Assembly: GCF_016859285.1 (NCBI RefSeq)
Contig: NC_053414.1
Span: forward strand, 1,474,517-1,538,516
DNA length: 64,000 nucleotides
Reading direction: 5' to 3'
DNA from: Xiphias gladius
Lineage: Eukaryota > Chordata > Actinopteri > Istiophoriformes > Xiphiidae
In this document: in pieces, positions 25,385-37,391 of the stretch
Layout: each line of letters starts with the position of its first letter
How positions within the stretch are numbered: position 1 is the stretch's first letter
Translations under genes and position numbers: made by a program
The notes under the pieces: generated by a model
Seen by the model: only the letters and a program-made list of their open reading frames with translations
Told to the model about the DNA's origin: nothing
The model's database searches: none

Positions 25385-25700
25385 GGTATTTTAATGTGGT
25401 TTTCTGTAAGGGTTAAGGGCTTTTTAAATTAAGGGTCAAAAGTCCCATAAAATCTATTAATGAATCTATTAATGAATAGCTTAAAAATTCAGGGATAGTT
25501 TTGATGCTATTTGGAAAATATGTTTTGTTTTTGTTTTTTTAATTTATTCAAAAAACCTGTTATATCCCAGTAATTTAACAGAATCCTTTCATTAGCCTGA
25601 AATCTAAAAATAACAAAACCATTGAATTTTGCACCTTGATTTGGAAAAAAAAAAAAAAATCAACATCGTTTAAGGTATTAATTCAAAAGTGATTTTTATG
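25385..25700. repeat. AT-rich repeat flanking Tc1 copy A
   Basis: AT-rich sequence with CTTTTTAAATTAAGGG, AATCTATTAATGAATC (a 13-base unit twice) and a long A run at 25645-25660. It resembles 15420-15560. The matching AT-rich sequence at 23815-23935 on the other side suggests that copy A inserted into a larger AT-rich repeat. Confidence 0.35.
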
Positions 25701-28300
25701 GTATTTAAAGTGGGACCCATCCTGAATCCTGTTGTTCTTCTGTGTATAATTCCTTAAATGAGGAGATTTTCATAGATGTGCTGGTGATATACATCTTTAT
25801 GTTTCTATGACTTATAAAATAAAGTTGTTCCAGTATGACCAAATTGAGGGTGTGGAAACCTGTCTCACCTCGAATAGAACCTAATCAGACCTGCTCAGGG
25901 TTTAAACAGCTCAGCAGACAGACTCTAAAAAGAGTGTTTACTTTGTATTGTGACTAGTCAGTGACATTGACATAAAACAGCAGATTTCTAATGGAAGTTC
26001 AATAAACAAGATACAAAATGTAACTCAGGCAGTTAGGCTAGCAGTTTCCCCTCTGCCTGCAGGCTTGGTGCTAAGCTAGGCTAACTGGCCCTCTTTGCCG
26101 ATAGAGATGAAACTGAACCCTCAGACTCTGACAGAGAACAGGAGGATTTAGATTAAATGTTGGGCTGTTCATTTAAATGGAGGTGACCCGACCTTCTCCC
26201 AGAATTCCCTCTGATGAATTTCTACATGTTGGAATAAACCGGAGCAGACACAGGAAATGAACGAACGTTTGACATTGAAGTCTCCTCTTGTGGACTTGTT
26301 TCAATTTTTTTTTCTCTATTATAGGAGATCATCAGCTGATTGACTGATTTTTTGTTTTTACAGCTGCAGCGTATCAGTCTGTCCTCTCCTCACATGTTGA
26401 AGACTCGGCATGTTTCTTGCAGCGCCTCTATCAGGACAAACTGCAGGTTTAACTCCTGTTCAGCCTGTCGGGGGCGCTGACAGCGATTCACGCTAATCAG
26501 ATATTAATCATGCAGCAGTGTGACAGTGATGAATCATGGGTAAATATCTGAGAGGTGATGCTGATGCTGATCAAGGTGATTTCTCACGTCAGTAAATTGT
26601 CCAGTTCACCTATTTTATTTAGTTTACACAAATAACTCTGATGGAGCAGTTCAACATTTAGGTAACTCATACAGCAGTTGGATAGCTTAGCTTAGCATTA
26701 AGACATCCACCTCCCAGCTCCTCTGAAGGTCAGTCAAAGGTATAATCAGTGGTTTTACAAATCTTTAAATAATTAAGAGAGGCTGAATAAACAGAAAAAC
26801 AAACACGATGCATCCCGTCAGCTAAAGTCTGTTGTTCAGTGTACTTGAACAAGTACACTGAACATGGTGTTATATTGTTAATAGTGTTTTAACCCTCACC
26901 TGACCCACTGTGATCCCACACTTATCTGGAGTTTTAACATGAGAATATTTCACCTGCACCGTCCATCACAGAGGCAGTGAAGACGAGGGCTGTAAACATA
27001 CTGATGTTTGCTGAGTGAAATCAGTTGGTGTTTTTTTTTAAAGCTCAGTGATTCGGAGTGTTGGTGAGAAACTCTGACTGTAACTGAACGTTTAATTGTT
27101 AATAGGAAAACTGCAGTAGCTCTAACACGTTATATTGGTTTAGTTTTTACAAAAACCAAAGCGTGAAACTGACATTTTGAAGTGTTACAAGGGCTATGAA
27201 CTAAACCATATACACAGTAAATACAGTACAGTCACTGCTCCTCGCAAGAACTAGTCCAACACAAAACCTCCATAACACCATAACATGTTTTTGTGTGTGT
27301 TCAGATTTAAACAAATCAGATGCAACATCTTAATCACTGATCTTCAAAGCACCTGGTAGACGGGTTCTGTTTCTTCTGGACAGAGCCAGGCTAGTTGTTT
27401 CCAGTCTTTATGCTAAGCTAAGATAGCCGTTTCCCCTACATCATCATCTCCAGTCTTTATGCTAAGCTAGGCTAACCAGTTGCTGGCTGTACCTTCTTAC
27501 AGACATGAGAGTGGGATCCACCTGAACATCAAGCTCTCAGCAGAGCACCGACCTAAATACTGAACTGCTCCTTTTGAACAGAGATAAACAGGAATAATAA
27601 GCCACACATCAGTCAGTGATCTCAGTCTTTACTGCTCAGACGTTTTCAATCCAGCTTCAGTGTGACTGTCAGGACTCCACACTACTGCAACACATTCATA
27701 AAATAACAGGAACTTTGTAAAGAACTTTTCTAAATCATTTGGCAGTTCTTTTTGTACAAAAAAAGTGATACAAAAAAAAAATTCAAATACATCAAACAGA
27801 ACCAGTCAAATAAAAACCTATTCACAGTATCTGACAGTAATGATCTGGTTTCCTTGGTAATGTTTAGATGTTTTATTTTGTGAGGACTGAACAATCAGAT
27901 GATATTTAGACAAACAAACAGGCTGGAACTAATAAAAACATGCCCAGTACAAACTTAACCTCTTCAGTAAATAATAAGCTCCTGCTTTCTTTGTTATTTT
28001 TGGCTATTATGAAAGAAAAGTTAATCACTGGTCAAAGAAGCTCATCAACGCTGCAGAAAAACGAATAAACTTGATCCACCGACTCAAACCAACCATAAAA
28101 ATAGTAATTATTTATACATTTTCTACCTCTGAAAAAAACCCACTCCCCACATTGTTTTCATGTTCATATTTGTGACAAAATAAATCATAATTAGACTGCG
28201 GTACGAGAATAATTATTTAGTGATTAACTATATAAATAGATAGCATCTGATGAGTGTTATTTTAGGACTTAAATCATGAAGAAAACAGGTTAATAATGAC
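25700..28300. other. Intergenic DNA between CDYL and RPP40, no gene seen
   Basis: No open frame with recognisable content and no clear splice-linked exons. A motif CCAGTCTTTATGCTAAGCTA occurs twice (about 27398 and 27452), with related GCTAAGCTAGGCTAAC at about 26072. These are short direct repeats of a dispersed teleost sequence. The distal part (about 28300-29128) is probably RPP40 3'UTR, because the minus strand has an AATAAA at 28318-28323. Confidence 0.5.
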
Positions 28301-29128
28301 AAAAGTTGGTGGAGGATTTTTATTTTAAGTGGTGGAAAGGGCTTTTATAAATGTAAGCACATCAACACAACTGAATATCACCATTTTTATGAATTATCAG
28401 GATACTGACATCAGTCCCCTAAAACGTCAGTTAAGGGATAAATCAGATTATTTTCTGATAACTGGTTTAACTGGCCTGCAGCTCATGTGGATGGCAGCAG
28501 ATAGTCTGTCTCTTCATTCAGGGTACTTAACTGAGCTAAACCATGTCATCTTGTGTCTGTTTCCTGAATAATGAATATTGGAGTATGTCTAAAATAAGTC
28601 AATCTACTTTTCTCCGTTTCAGCCCTCTTTACAGACCAAAACAGCCGACCTGTCCCCAAACAGAGTGCGTAAATCTGAAAAAGCTGGATCTTTGGCAAAC
28701 GCAGAACTCTGTACCCACAGTCAGCTGTGTCACAGTAACATTGAGAAAAACTAATGGTTTAAAATGTTGATATACAAACACACAGGGGAGCTGGAGTAAT
28801 TTTGGTTTTGTCTGAAGACAATTATAAAACATTGATTTTAATCAGCAGTTGCTGAATGATGGCTTGTTCACATGTGGTGTTTATGAGCTTTGATTAAATC
28901 TCGTCAGTTCAATTAACAAAAAAAAGAATCTTAACACAAATTTAGTTAAATTCACCTTTTTTCAACCCAGATTTTGTTTGTCTAAATGATTTAGTTTGAG
29001 ACATTTTTATCAAAACTGACCTGAAACAAGTTTCTACAACAAAACCTGATCCAAGTACAAATAAAAACTAAAAAGCTTAAAGAACTCACAGTTCAACAGA
29101 ACAATACAGACACCTGCTGATGACATCA

Positions 29129-32100
29129 TCATGGTGGACAGGTGTTGTGTGCTCCTGTAGCAAGGTGTAGGTGGTAGGTGTGATCATGGAACATCAGAAG
29201 GGTGTAGAAGTTCTCTCCTCCTCTCAGGAATCCGTGCTCGCTGCCCCCCCATGATACTGGACTGTCAACAAAACCATGAACCGTCAGAGACACCCAGGAC
29301 TCCAGCCGAGGCTGCTCCAGGTAAGACCTGCAGGACAGTTGAGCAAATGACACATAGTCACCTTGTCACCATCTACTGATCATGTTGTAGTGTTTGTTAC
29401 AGCAGAAGGGTTAGGGTTAGAAAGTCCAGTAATTTGTCCTTGAGAACAAAAAAATCTGAAAAACCTGAGACCCTCCCGCTGAGCTATGAGACCACATCAT
29501 GTTCAAACCCCGATACTAACAGCAGTAAGGAGACACTGCATCGTTATCTCTATGTCCGGCGAGAATAATCCTCATTAAATCCACTTCAGGCTTCAGAAAT
29601 TGTCCTCAGGACAAATGGAAACAGTGAGTCCCCGTTTAAAAATGTATCTTCTGTCCAACATGTTAGAACAGCGTATTCTGCGGGCGTTGCATCGGTTTCT
29701 GTTGGTGTTGCGTCATTGTCTGTTGGAGTTTTGTTGTATTCTGCACGTGTTGTGTTACTGAGACTAAATATGTGGTGAAAGCCTGGAACCCTCTCAGGTC
29801 GGCACAGTCTCTAAAAAGATTAAATACGAGATTCAGATTGTTGATGAAACAATTACAAAACCTCATCCCTGGAGACAGATGACACCGAGGGTCAGGTGTC
29901 AGGCGTCGTCCTCACCTGATCTCCTGGATGATTCGGTGGATGTCCTGAGGAAGCAGCAGTCCACTGACAGAGATGCTCAGAGCTCCACTCAGCGTTGTCT
30001 TTGGTTCAGGACAGACCAATGAGGACAGGAAGCTGCTGGACGAGTTCTCACTAAAACCACAGAAGAAGAATTTACGGTTTTCTGCCTGACAGGTGTGTTT
30101 ACGGAGCAGGTAAAAAGAGAGCAGTTGTCACCAGCTGACGTCCGCGTCCACGGCTCCGAGCCACTCCAGTAAGCTGTGGGGGTCACATGACTGCAGGTCA
30201 GAGGTCAGCAGGGTGGGACAGGAGAGGTGTGTAAGAGCGCGACTGCTGATCTCAGGTCTGTGCTCTGACCAGTCCTGACCAGACAGAAGGGGCTGCAGAG
30301 AGGCTCTGCCCCCTGCAGGACAGATAGCAGGGGGTGTAATATACAGCCTCTAGTAACAGCAGAGGATCATGGGTAACACACACAGGTGTCTCACCTGGAT
30401 GATGTGACAGCAGGAAGTCAGTCTTCAGGCAAAGTCGTGACTTAAGACCGGTGAGGAGTCTCAGGTGGCCCCGCCCGCCAGGAGCCATGCTGCTGTCAGT
30501 CAGATCTACAGACACTACTGTAGTAGAAATACACAGAGAGAGGAACAGTACTTCAATTTTTATACATGTCCAATGCTGAACCGAATGTAACACCTCTTCA
30601 GGTAAAGGTGAGATTCATATTTTATATTTGTATATTATTTTATTGGGCTGCAGAAATAACATCTGACTCGACTGGGCATGAGACATGAGAGAGAGTGCGA
30701 CTGTGTCCAGACCATATCTGCTGTTTGTTCTGTGGTTGAATCGGGACGGTTTCCCCTCAACTCCCAACACCTGGAAGGAATCTTTATCCAGAGAGAGACA
30801 CAGACGACCTGCAGACAGACAGGTACAAACAGACAGAGAGACAGTTTTTCTCCGTCCAAAGGGAGACATTTACAGTTAGGTACATAAGTATTTGGACAGT
30901 TACACAGTTTTTATAATTCTGCCTTGTACACCACCATGATGGATTTGAAACAAAGCCATCAAGATGCAATTGAAGTGCAGACTTCCAGCTTTAATTCAAG
31001 GGTTTTAACAAAAATATCACATTAACTTTAGGAATTACAGCCATTTTTATACAGAGTCCCTAATTTTCAGGGGCTCAAAGGTAATTGGATAATTGAATGA
31101 TCAGTATCATGGCCAGGTGTGGCCTGTTTCTTCGTTATTTCCTGACGAATTAAGCCAAAAAAGGTCTGGAGCTGATTCCTAGTGTTGAATTTGCATTGGT
31201 AGCTGTTCATGGTAACTCTGAATATGCGGTTCAAAGAGTTGTCGATGCAAAAGAAGGCGGCCATTATTAGGCTGAAAACACAAAACAAGCCTATCAGATA
31301 GATGGAAGACACTTCAGGAGAGGCCAAATCAACAATTTGGTACATTCTTAAAAAGAGGGAAAGCCCTGACGAGCTCAGCACCACCAAAAGACCTGGAAGA
31401 CCACAGAAGACAACTAAAGTGGATGATCACCGAATTCTTACCTTGGTGAAGAAAAAAACTCTTCACAACACCCAGTCAGGTCAAGAACACTCACAAGGAG
31501 GCAGGTGAGTCATTGTTAAAGTCTAAAATCAAGAGATGCCGTCATGAATCTAAATACAGAGCGCAAACCACTGGTTACACTCAAGGACAGAAAGACCAGA
31601 TTAGACTTTGCCAGAAAACATCTCAAAAACACTGCCCAGTTCTGGAACAAGATTCTTTGGAAAGATGAAACCAAGATTAACTTGTAACAGAATGATGGGA
31701 AGAGAAGAGTATGGAGAAGGAAAGGAACGGCTCATGATCCAAAGCCACCACATCATCTGTCAAACATGGTGGAGGCTGCCAGTGGAACTGGGTCACTGGT
31801 GTTTATTGATGATGTGGCTGCTGATGGAAGTAGCAGGATGAATTCTGAAGTGTATAGGTTCTAAACTATCTGCTCAGATTCAGCCAAATGCTGCAAAACT
31901 GATAGGACAGTGCTTCAGAGACCAGATGGATAATGACCCAAAACATACTGAGAAAGGAACACAGGAGCTTCTCAAGGCAAAGAAACTGGAAATTCTTCAA
32001 TGACCAAGTCAGTCACTTGGTCATTGACAAACCAAACTCAGCCTGCTTTTCACTTACTGAAGACAAAACTGAGGGCAGAAAGACCCACAAAGAAGCAGCA

Positions 32101-33815
32101 ACTGAAGGCGGCTGCAGTAAAGGCCTGGTAAAGCATCTCAAGGGAGGAAACTCAGCATTTGTCCATGGTTAAGTCTATCTCTGTTCATAAATCCATGGTT
32201 TCCAGACTTCAGGCAGTCATTGACCGCCAAAGGTTTTCATCCAAGTTTTAAAAATAATCCTTATGTTTTATCTGCAGCAGAAACAGCCTACTGACTGACA
32301 ACGGAGCAGCTCCACCTCTTTGTGATGTCATTTAGGTATGGATTGGTCATACAGAACAAAAATTTAAACGTCAGACAGCAAATACAGTATCTGCACTTTA
32401 CAGTAAACAGGACGTGATACTAGATAGTATTTCATCATCGTCATCAGAGGAAAATTAGGAAGATTTTTACCATTTGGCATCAAAGCGACACAGTTATCCT
32501 CATCTACCCTGGTCCCGTAAGACAGACCATACACACCACCTGAAACACACAGAAACGCTCACTCAGTGTACAGCTGTGTCTGTCAGGTGTGTACGGCTGT
32601 GTCTGTCAGGTGTGTACGGGCGTGTAGAGGTGTTACCCTGGTACACAGCAGTCTCCAGGAAGTCTTTATCCAGCAGTTCATGTATGGGCAGCTTTCTGAT
32701 CAGGTAGAAACTGCTGAAACTGTTTAACACAGAGTCCAGGTGAGAGGGAGGGGAGCTACACTCAGGCAGCAGCACAGACACCTGCACAGGTAAAACAAGT
32801 CAGGCGAGATTTGGTTGAATCTTTGTGTTTACCACAATGCTTATTATCATTATACAGAGACTGTTGATATTGTTCTATATATTTAACGACTCATATTTAA
32901 CACACCTGTATTTGTCGATACAGGTCACGTCTCTGTTATTATAAGATTATTTAGAGTTAAAATGGTTCCGGACTCCTTTTACAGTAGAAAACATGAAGAT
33001 TTGATTTTTAACGAGCAGTTTTATTAAGATCTTTACAGCAGCAGAGACTCCTTTTTATTTTGGCTCTGTTTGAATCTAAACTGTTTCAGTAACAGTTAGT
33101 TTTTTAACATGTTTCATCTAAAACTTATTTACAGTAATGTTTAATAACAGGCTCGGTCCCTGTTAAATAAACACACTAATAAATATCAGGGATGGAAGAA
33201 GTAGTCGGATCTTTTAGTGATGTAAAAGTCCTGCATTCAAAATTTTACAATAAAACATTTAATGGTTTATATTTTGTTTTGATCTGAACCTGTACAAAGT
33301 CAACTGACATTTACTACATTGTAGTAGAAGTATAAAGTAGTTGAAATTCTCAAGTAAAGTACAATTATCTCACAGCTGTACTACAGTACATTACTTAAGT
33401 AAATACATATATAAATATATAACTGAGCCGCCTGGTCCCAATAATGCGAACCAAGAGAACCCAGGCTTTTATTTTGATATTCCGTGCCCAGCACGTGTAT
33501 AGTCGGTTTGTTTTCTTTTTCTGTTAGCGTGCTAACTGCTAGCTCGTTACACTGAACCGTTAGTTTACGTTAGTTAACAGTAGCTAACTAACAGTACTAG
33601 TTAATTCTTTGGACTGTCACAACGTCAGACAGTTTTATCTCAGGGCTAAGCTAACGGAAGTTTCTGTGCTAACGCGGATAAGATGCTAACGGTCTCACTT
33701 TGTAGTTGAAGTGCTGAAGCTCCACCTGGGAACTGATCCGGTTCTTCTCATCCAGGAAACTGGACCGGTCACAGACCAGCAGAGACCGCGGAGTCTGATC
33801 CAGGTCAACAAGCAT
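29129..33815 (-). CDS. rpp40: Ribonuclease P/MRP protein subunit p40 (8 exons, 354 aa)
   Basis: Protein subunit of nuclear RNase P and RNase MRP, which mature tRNA 5' ends and pre-rRNA. Exons in transcript order: 33815-33699, 32781-32637, 32539-32471, 30808-30713, 30517-30395, 30312-30132, 30050-29916, 29327-29129. The start gives MLVDLDQTPRSLLVCD, matching human APRHLLVCE. Other matches to human RPP40 are LIRKLPIHELLDKDF, VDEDNCVALMPNG, LSLDKDSF, LLEWLGAVDADVS, VCPEPKTTLSGA and the C-terminus VHGFVDSPVSWGGSEHGF ending in HNTCPP. Length is close to human (363 aa). The donor after exon 4 (GTCTGG) is weak. Intron 3 contains a 1.4-kb Tc1 copy whose end lies 65 bases from exon 4. RPP40 converges with CDYL and is followed by LYRM4 on the same strand, as in the human 6p25 order. 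Confidence 0.94.
30873..32262 (+). mobile_element. Tc1-type transposon copy B, missing its right end
   Basis: The left terminal repeat starts CAGTTAGGTACATAAGTATT after a TA (30871-30872). The element follows copy A collinearly through transposase coding: KSTIWYILKKRESPDEL at about 31326, and MPENISKTLPSSGTRFFGKM at 31608 in an alternative frame, identical to copy A. It stops near 32262 in AAAATAATCC, where copy A continues for about 250 more bases to its second terminal repeat. It is therefore truncated and immobile by itself. It lies in RPP40 intron 3, opposite to the gene, and inverted relative to copy A. Confidence 0.88.
33188..33405 (+). repeat. Dispersed repeat (GGATGGAAGAAGTAGTCGGA type)
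   Basis: It starts GGGATGGAAGAAGTAGTCGG and continues with GATGTAAAAGTCCTGCATTC and AAGTAAAGTACAATTATCTC. It matches the block at 7738-7862. It is non-coding and lies in RPP40 intron 1. This is a frequent teleost interspersed sequence; the class is unassigned. Confidence 0.6.
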
Positions 33816-33859
33816 CTTCACTGAAACTTTATTAAACTGAGAAACATTGATCAGAAGGT

Positions 33860-33905
33860 TAACGGCTAAGACACAACAGGATACTTCCTGATTGGGATTT
33901 TCAAC
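33860..33905 (-). promoter_or_regulatory. RPP40 proximal promoter elements
   Basis: Just upstream of the RPP40 ATG (33813-33815) lie an ETS-type AGGAAG (minus strand of CTTCCT at 33884-33889) and a CCAAT-type box (minus strand of ATTGGG at 33892-33897). No TATA box is seen, as usual for a housekeeping gene. A LINE 3' end begins only about 35 bases further out. Confidence 0.45.
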
Positions 33906-34490
33906 TTAAAAGCTTCTTCTTCGTCGTCTTCTTGTTCACGTTCTTCTTCTTCTTTTAGGTACATTACCGCCACCTTCTGGATTGGAATGTGGCTGAGAGC
34001 AGTTAGTGTACTAAAACCTTGAAATTCTCCTACAAATTTCTGTGCCTTCTAAAAATCTGGGATTAGTCCTGTACCCTACATCACCCGAACTCCTCTGCAA
34101 CATGTCTCCGATGCCTTGTGTCATGTGATTACTTTGCAGTCTGAATTTAAGTACGATGTTATGTTGTTATTTCTCTTTTCCTTGTTGCTCCTTTTGCATG
34201 TTTATGCGCCAGCTCATTTCCATCCACACTAATATGTGCAGGAATCCATGTGAATTGAATTTCTATTCCTGCCCTCTTAATTCTGACTATTGTTGAGTAA
34301 AGTTGACTACTATGTGTTGCCTTGTATCTGAGTGCATGACTCTAGAGTTCTGTTTCACACCATTGGTCGACTTGTAAACCCTGCTACTTCAGATGTTGTA
34401 TTAGGTTTTTAACTTATGTTGTTGAGAGCGTTAAGGGCATCAAAGCCTCTATAACACCCCTTATCTCCTCTACATTCTACCCCCAAACAG

Positions 34491-34672
34491 GGCGGCTGTG
34501 GCTCAGGAGTTAGAGCAGATCGTCCACTAATAGGAAGGTTGGTGGTTCGATCCCCGGCTCCCACAGTCCATATGCCCAAGTGTCCTTGGGCATAATAATT
34601 GTCCCATCAGTGTGAGTGTGTGAATGGGTGAATGTGGCATGTAGTGTAAATCGCTTAGAGTGGTTCCCAGAC
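34491..34672 (+). repeat. tRNA-derived SINE nested in the I/Nimb LINE
   Basis: It has the head GGCGGCTGTGGCTCAGGAG (A box), the B box GGTTCGATCCC at about 34545-34555, then CCCGGCTCC, AAGTGTCCTTGGGCA and GTGTGTGAATGGGTGAATGT, ending in TGTAAATCGCTTAGAGTGGT. It is related to the SINE at 7900-8106. Confidence 0.82.
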
Positions 34673-34678
34673 TATTTC

Positions 34679-35135
34679 AAACAAGCCCCTTCTAAAGAAA
34701 CCTGACCTTGAACCAACACTCCTTCTTAATTACAGAGCAATCTCCATCAAAACTACCTTTTGTCTCAAAAGGCTGTTGCTAAATGAGTCCTGGATTACCC
34801 AGATCGTCTGAGCAGTTGCTCCTAAATGTCCCACCGTCCAGGCTCAGAACAAATGGGGACTGTTTTAGCCCCAACATCATGGGACGGCCCCCCTCTCACT
34901 GTCAGGTCTCCTAAGTCTGTAACACTCTTTAAAAAACTTTTGTAAACCCACTCGTATAGGCTAGTGTTTTTATAAGACTGTTGCTTATTCGTATTGGTTT
35001 TATGTGTCTTTTGTTTTGTTTACAATATTGTTTTATTGTTGAGCTTTATGCATTTTTATTATTAATTGTGAAGCACTCGTAACTGCTGTTTTGAAAAGTG
35101 CAATTTAAATAAAATGTTTAATTATTATGTATTCA
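34679..35135 (+). mobile_element. LINE fragment: RT start joined to 3' end
   Basis: The plus strand encodes KPLLKKPDLEPTLLLNYRAI (start of an L2-type reverse transcriptase) and, after a deletion, SPKSVTLFKKLL from the extreme C-terminus. An AT-rich 3'UTR with AAATAAAATG follows. Most of the RT is absent. It is adjacent to the SINE and lies inside the older antisense LINE. Confidence 0.72.
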
Positions 35136-36237
35136 ATACTTGTTAGTGCAGGACTGGAATCAGAACCTATCAAACTTTGATGTGTTTGACCTCATCTATC
35201 CAGCTTAAAGTGAGTAGAATCACTAACAGCTGACCTCTATATACTGCTGTTGTATCACTAAACCTTTCATTTGACATTGCTTTTAATTCTGGGATTATAA
35301 AAACTACCCGTACCCTGTTGTCCAATGTTTTGGATGCATCTGTATTTGTATTTGTATTTGTGTATTTACTGACTTCATTTTTGTCTGTATCGTTTCCTTT
35401 TTCCTTCTTAAATAGGATGAAATCAACCCGTACTTCTTCTAGAGTCCGTGGTGGGCTTCACATTTAATGAGCTATCCCCGTCTCTATGACCTTGTTCTCT
35501 ATTGTCCAACCAGAACTCTTGGTGCGTCCTTTGTCCTTTTTTTTGACATGTTTTAAGAAACTCTGAGCTGGATGATTCTCGTTAAGTTTGCCCGATATGT
35601 TGACGCTAGCTGCGCTCTTCTTACCTCCAAAATCACTTCATCCATTTCCACCTGTAAAGCCGGTACTGGAGTCGTCTTTATGACCTCACAGCACGGTCTC
35701 AAAACCTGATACTGGATTGCATCCAATTTTTAAATAATATTTTTGATGCTGATTAATAGACTAAAAATCCATAATCAAGAAGTGACCTGATTAACCCAAT
35801 AGACATATCGTTTTTAAAGCAGATCTATCTATGCCTTTTCAACATCAAAGAACAATCACTACTCTACACATGACTTGAGACTTCCAAACTTCGTGTTCTA
35901 AACACAGAGCAGGGTCTAAATCCACTTTGACGACCTTTTAGTTCTCCTTTCATTTCTAAATCATAAACTAACCTTTCATTAATCATTTCTTCCAGACTTT
36001 TGCCTATGATATGTTGGAGGTTTCGGTCTATAACTCCCTACCAAGCTTGGATCTTTACCTGGTTTACAGAGGAGAACATTTATGGATTCTTCCTATTGAT
36101 TGGGCGAGGATCCCACTTCCCATATCTTATTATACAACTGTGATAATACTTCTTTACTCCCATCACTAAAATTATTTAACATAAAATAGTTTTTCATTTT
36201 TCCCTAGAGTTGTTTTACCAGATTTCTGCAACGCGAG

Positions 36238-36316
36238 TAAACCAGTTCAATCAAGGGTTGACCAGTTTAAACCAGTTAAACCAGTTTAGTCCAATTTAAA
36301 CCAGTTTAAGCCAGAG
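36238..36316. repeat. Short minisatellite (ACCAGTTTAAA unit)
   Basis: About seven imperfect copies of an 8-11-base CCAGTTTAAA unit lie between the LINE remains and the LYRM4 3' end. Confidence 0.65.
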
Positions 36317-36339
36317 TACCTTATTATAAAATCCAATCG

Positions 36340-36345
36340 TTTATT
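36340..36345 (-). terminator. Candidate LYRM4 polyadenylation signal
   Basis: AATAAA on the minus strand (TTTATT on plus), about 200 bases after the LYRM4 stop. It is the nearest canonical hexamer. Confidence 0.5.
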
Positions 36346-36546
36346 CAGAAAAACATGATTTCTGATCATTTATTAAGCTAATCACATGATGCTAACAGTG
36401 ACATCATCAGTCATATGATGATGAGTCAGGTCAGAAACACCTGAACACCATGAAGACAGGTGAGTGTTGAACCAGCCGCTGAGGTCACAGATCACCGCTC
36501 ATCATGACTCAATGATGATGTCATCCTGCTGTCCTCACTGAGGTTC

Positions 36547-37391
36547 TCATTTCTCCACGACCATCTTCTGAGCGCCGTACATCTGACCGACACACACCTG
36601 TGCACAGAGCGGCAGGTAGAGTTATTTTTATGTAACCTCTCAGTTCTTGTCTGTTTCCTCATATCATCAAACTGGTTTCCAGGTGAGAAAGAACTGGTCC
36701 CGTTTGTTTTCAGGTGAATACGTAGTGACGCCTGTTCCATCTGCACCACAGGCCAGATGAATCAGAGAGAGAGATACACATCTGCATGTAGATTTACTCT
36801 ATGACCTCTGTCTGATTTTCACAGCTAATGAGGCTCCAATCAGTTCGCCAACCAATCATATCGATCAATAACAGCAGGGTTGATGTTCAGTCGACGAGGA
36901 AGGTGCTGGAGTCGGTGTAGGTGCGGACAGGTGTATGTGTTACCTGTCTCATGATGAGACTCAGACTCTCCCTGCCTCTGATCAGCAGCTGTTCCAGATG
37001 TTTCTGATTTCTCACTTCCATGTTTTCTCTGAAGGATGATCGAACTCTCCTCAGGGCGTACGACCTTCACTCACACATGGAGAGAGAGGAGCTTACACTA
37101 CATGTCCCAAAGTATATGGACATACAAACCCCAATAAACCGTCCACATACTTTTGGCCCCCATCGTAGCTCCTCAGTCTTGTTGATTATTGATTTACAAG
37201 CTTTAACAGTGAAATAGTTTAAACGTATTCTGAGTTACTGAACAATATCTAACTATCTAAAAATATAAATAACAGTCGATGATACCTGTGCCTGAGGACG
37301 TCACCTACCGGTAGTTATAGGCGGAGAATTTTTGACTCTCTCTGATCAGACGTCTGTACAAACTGAGGACCTGCTGACTGCTGGACGACAT
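36547..37391 (-). CDS. lyrm4: LYR motif protein 4 / ISD11 (3 exons, 84 aa)
   Basis: Small mitochondrial matrix protein that, with acyl carrier protein, stabilises the cysteine desulfurase NFS1 in Fe-S cluster assembly. Exons in transcript order: 37391-37309, 37064-36944, 36597-36547, all GT-AG and in frame. Exon 1 gives SQQVLSLYRRLIRESQKFSA, with the LYR triad at residues 11-13, followed by YNYR as in human LYRM4. Exon 2 gives SYALRRVRSSFREN, against human TYAVRRIRDAFREN. Exon 3 gives VCVGQMYGAQKMVVEK, against human VHIGQLYSTDKLIIE. The middle helix (MEVRNQKHLEQLLIRGRESL) is more diverged. It lacks the human C-terminal extension (human 91 aa). The chosen ATG follows a GAA-repeat tract. The frame is open further upstream across that tract, encoding a Lys/Gln run, but family length favours this start. 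Neighbour order with RPP40 and CDYL supports the call. Confidence 0.9.

Larger units (their letters stand above)
33930..36240 (-). mobile_element. I/Nimb-type LINE, degraded and interrupted, antisense
   Basis: The minus strand carries reverse transcriptase blocks: KPGKDPSLVGSYRP (36066-36025), ELKGRQSGFRPC (about 35945-35910) and FDVEKA (about 35851-35830). These are typical of I/jockey-group LINEs. The 3' end at 33930-33985 reads AATCCAGAAGGTGGCGGTAA and then a GAAGAAG tail, a familiar 3' terminus of this group in fish. A SINE (34491-34672) and another LINE fragment (34679-35135) interrupt it. Many stops show it is old. It starts about 115 bases upstream of the RPP40 start codon. Confidence 0.72.

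Noticed and set aside
34680-35130. Possible independent gene upstream of RPP40
   Set aside because: Coding similarity is to the start and extreme end of a LINE reverse transcriptase (KPLLKKPDLEP, SPKSVTLFKKLL).
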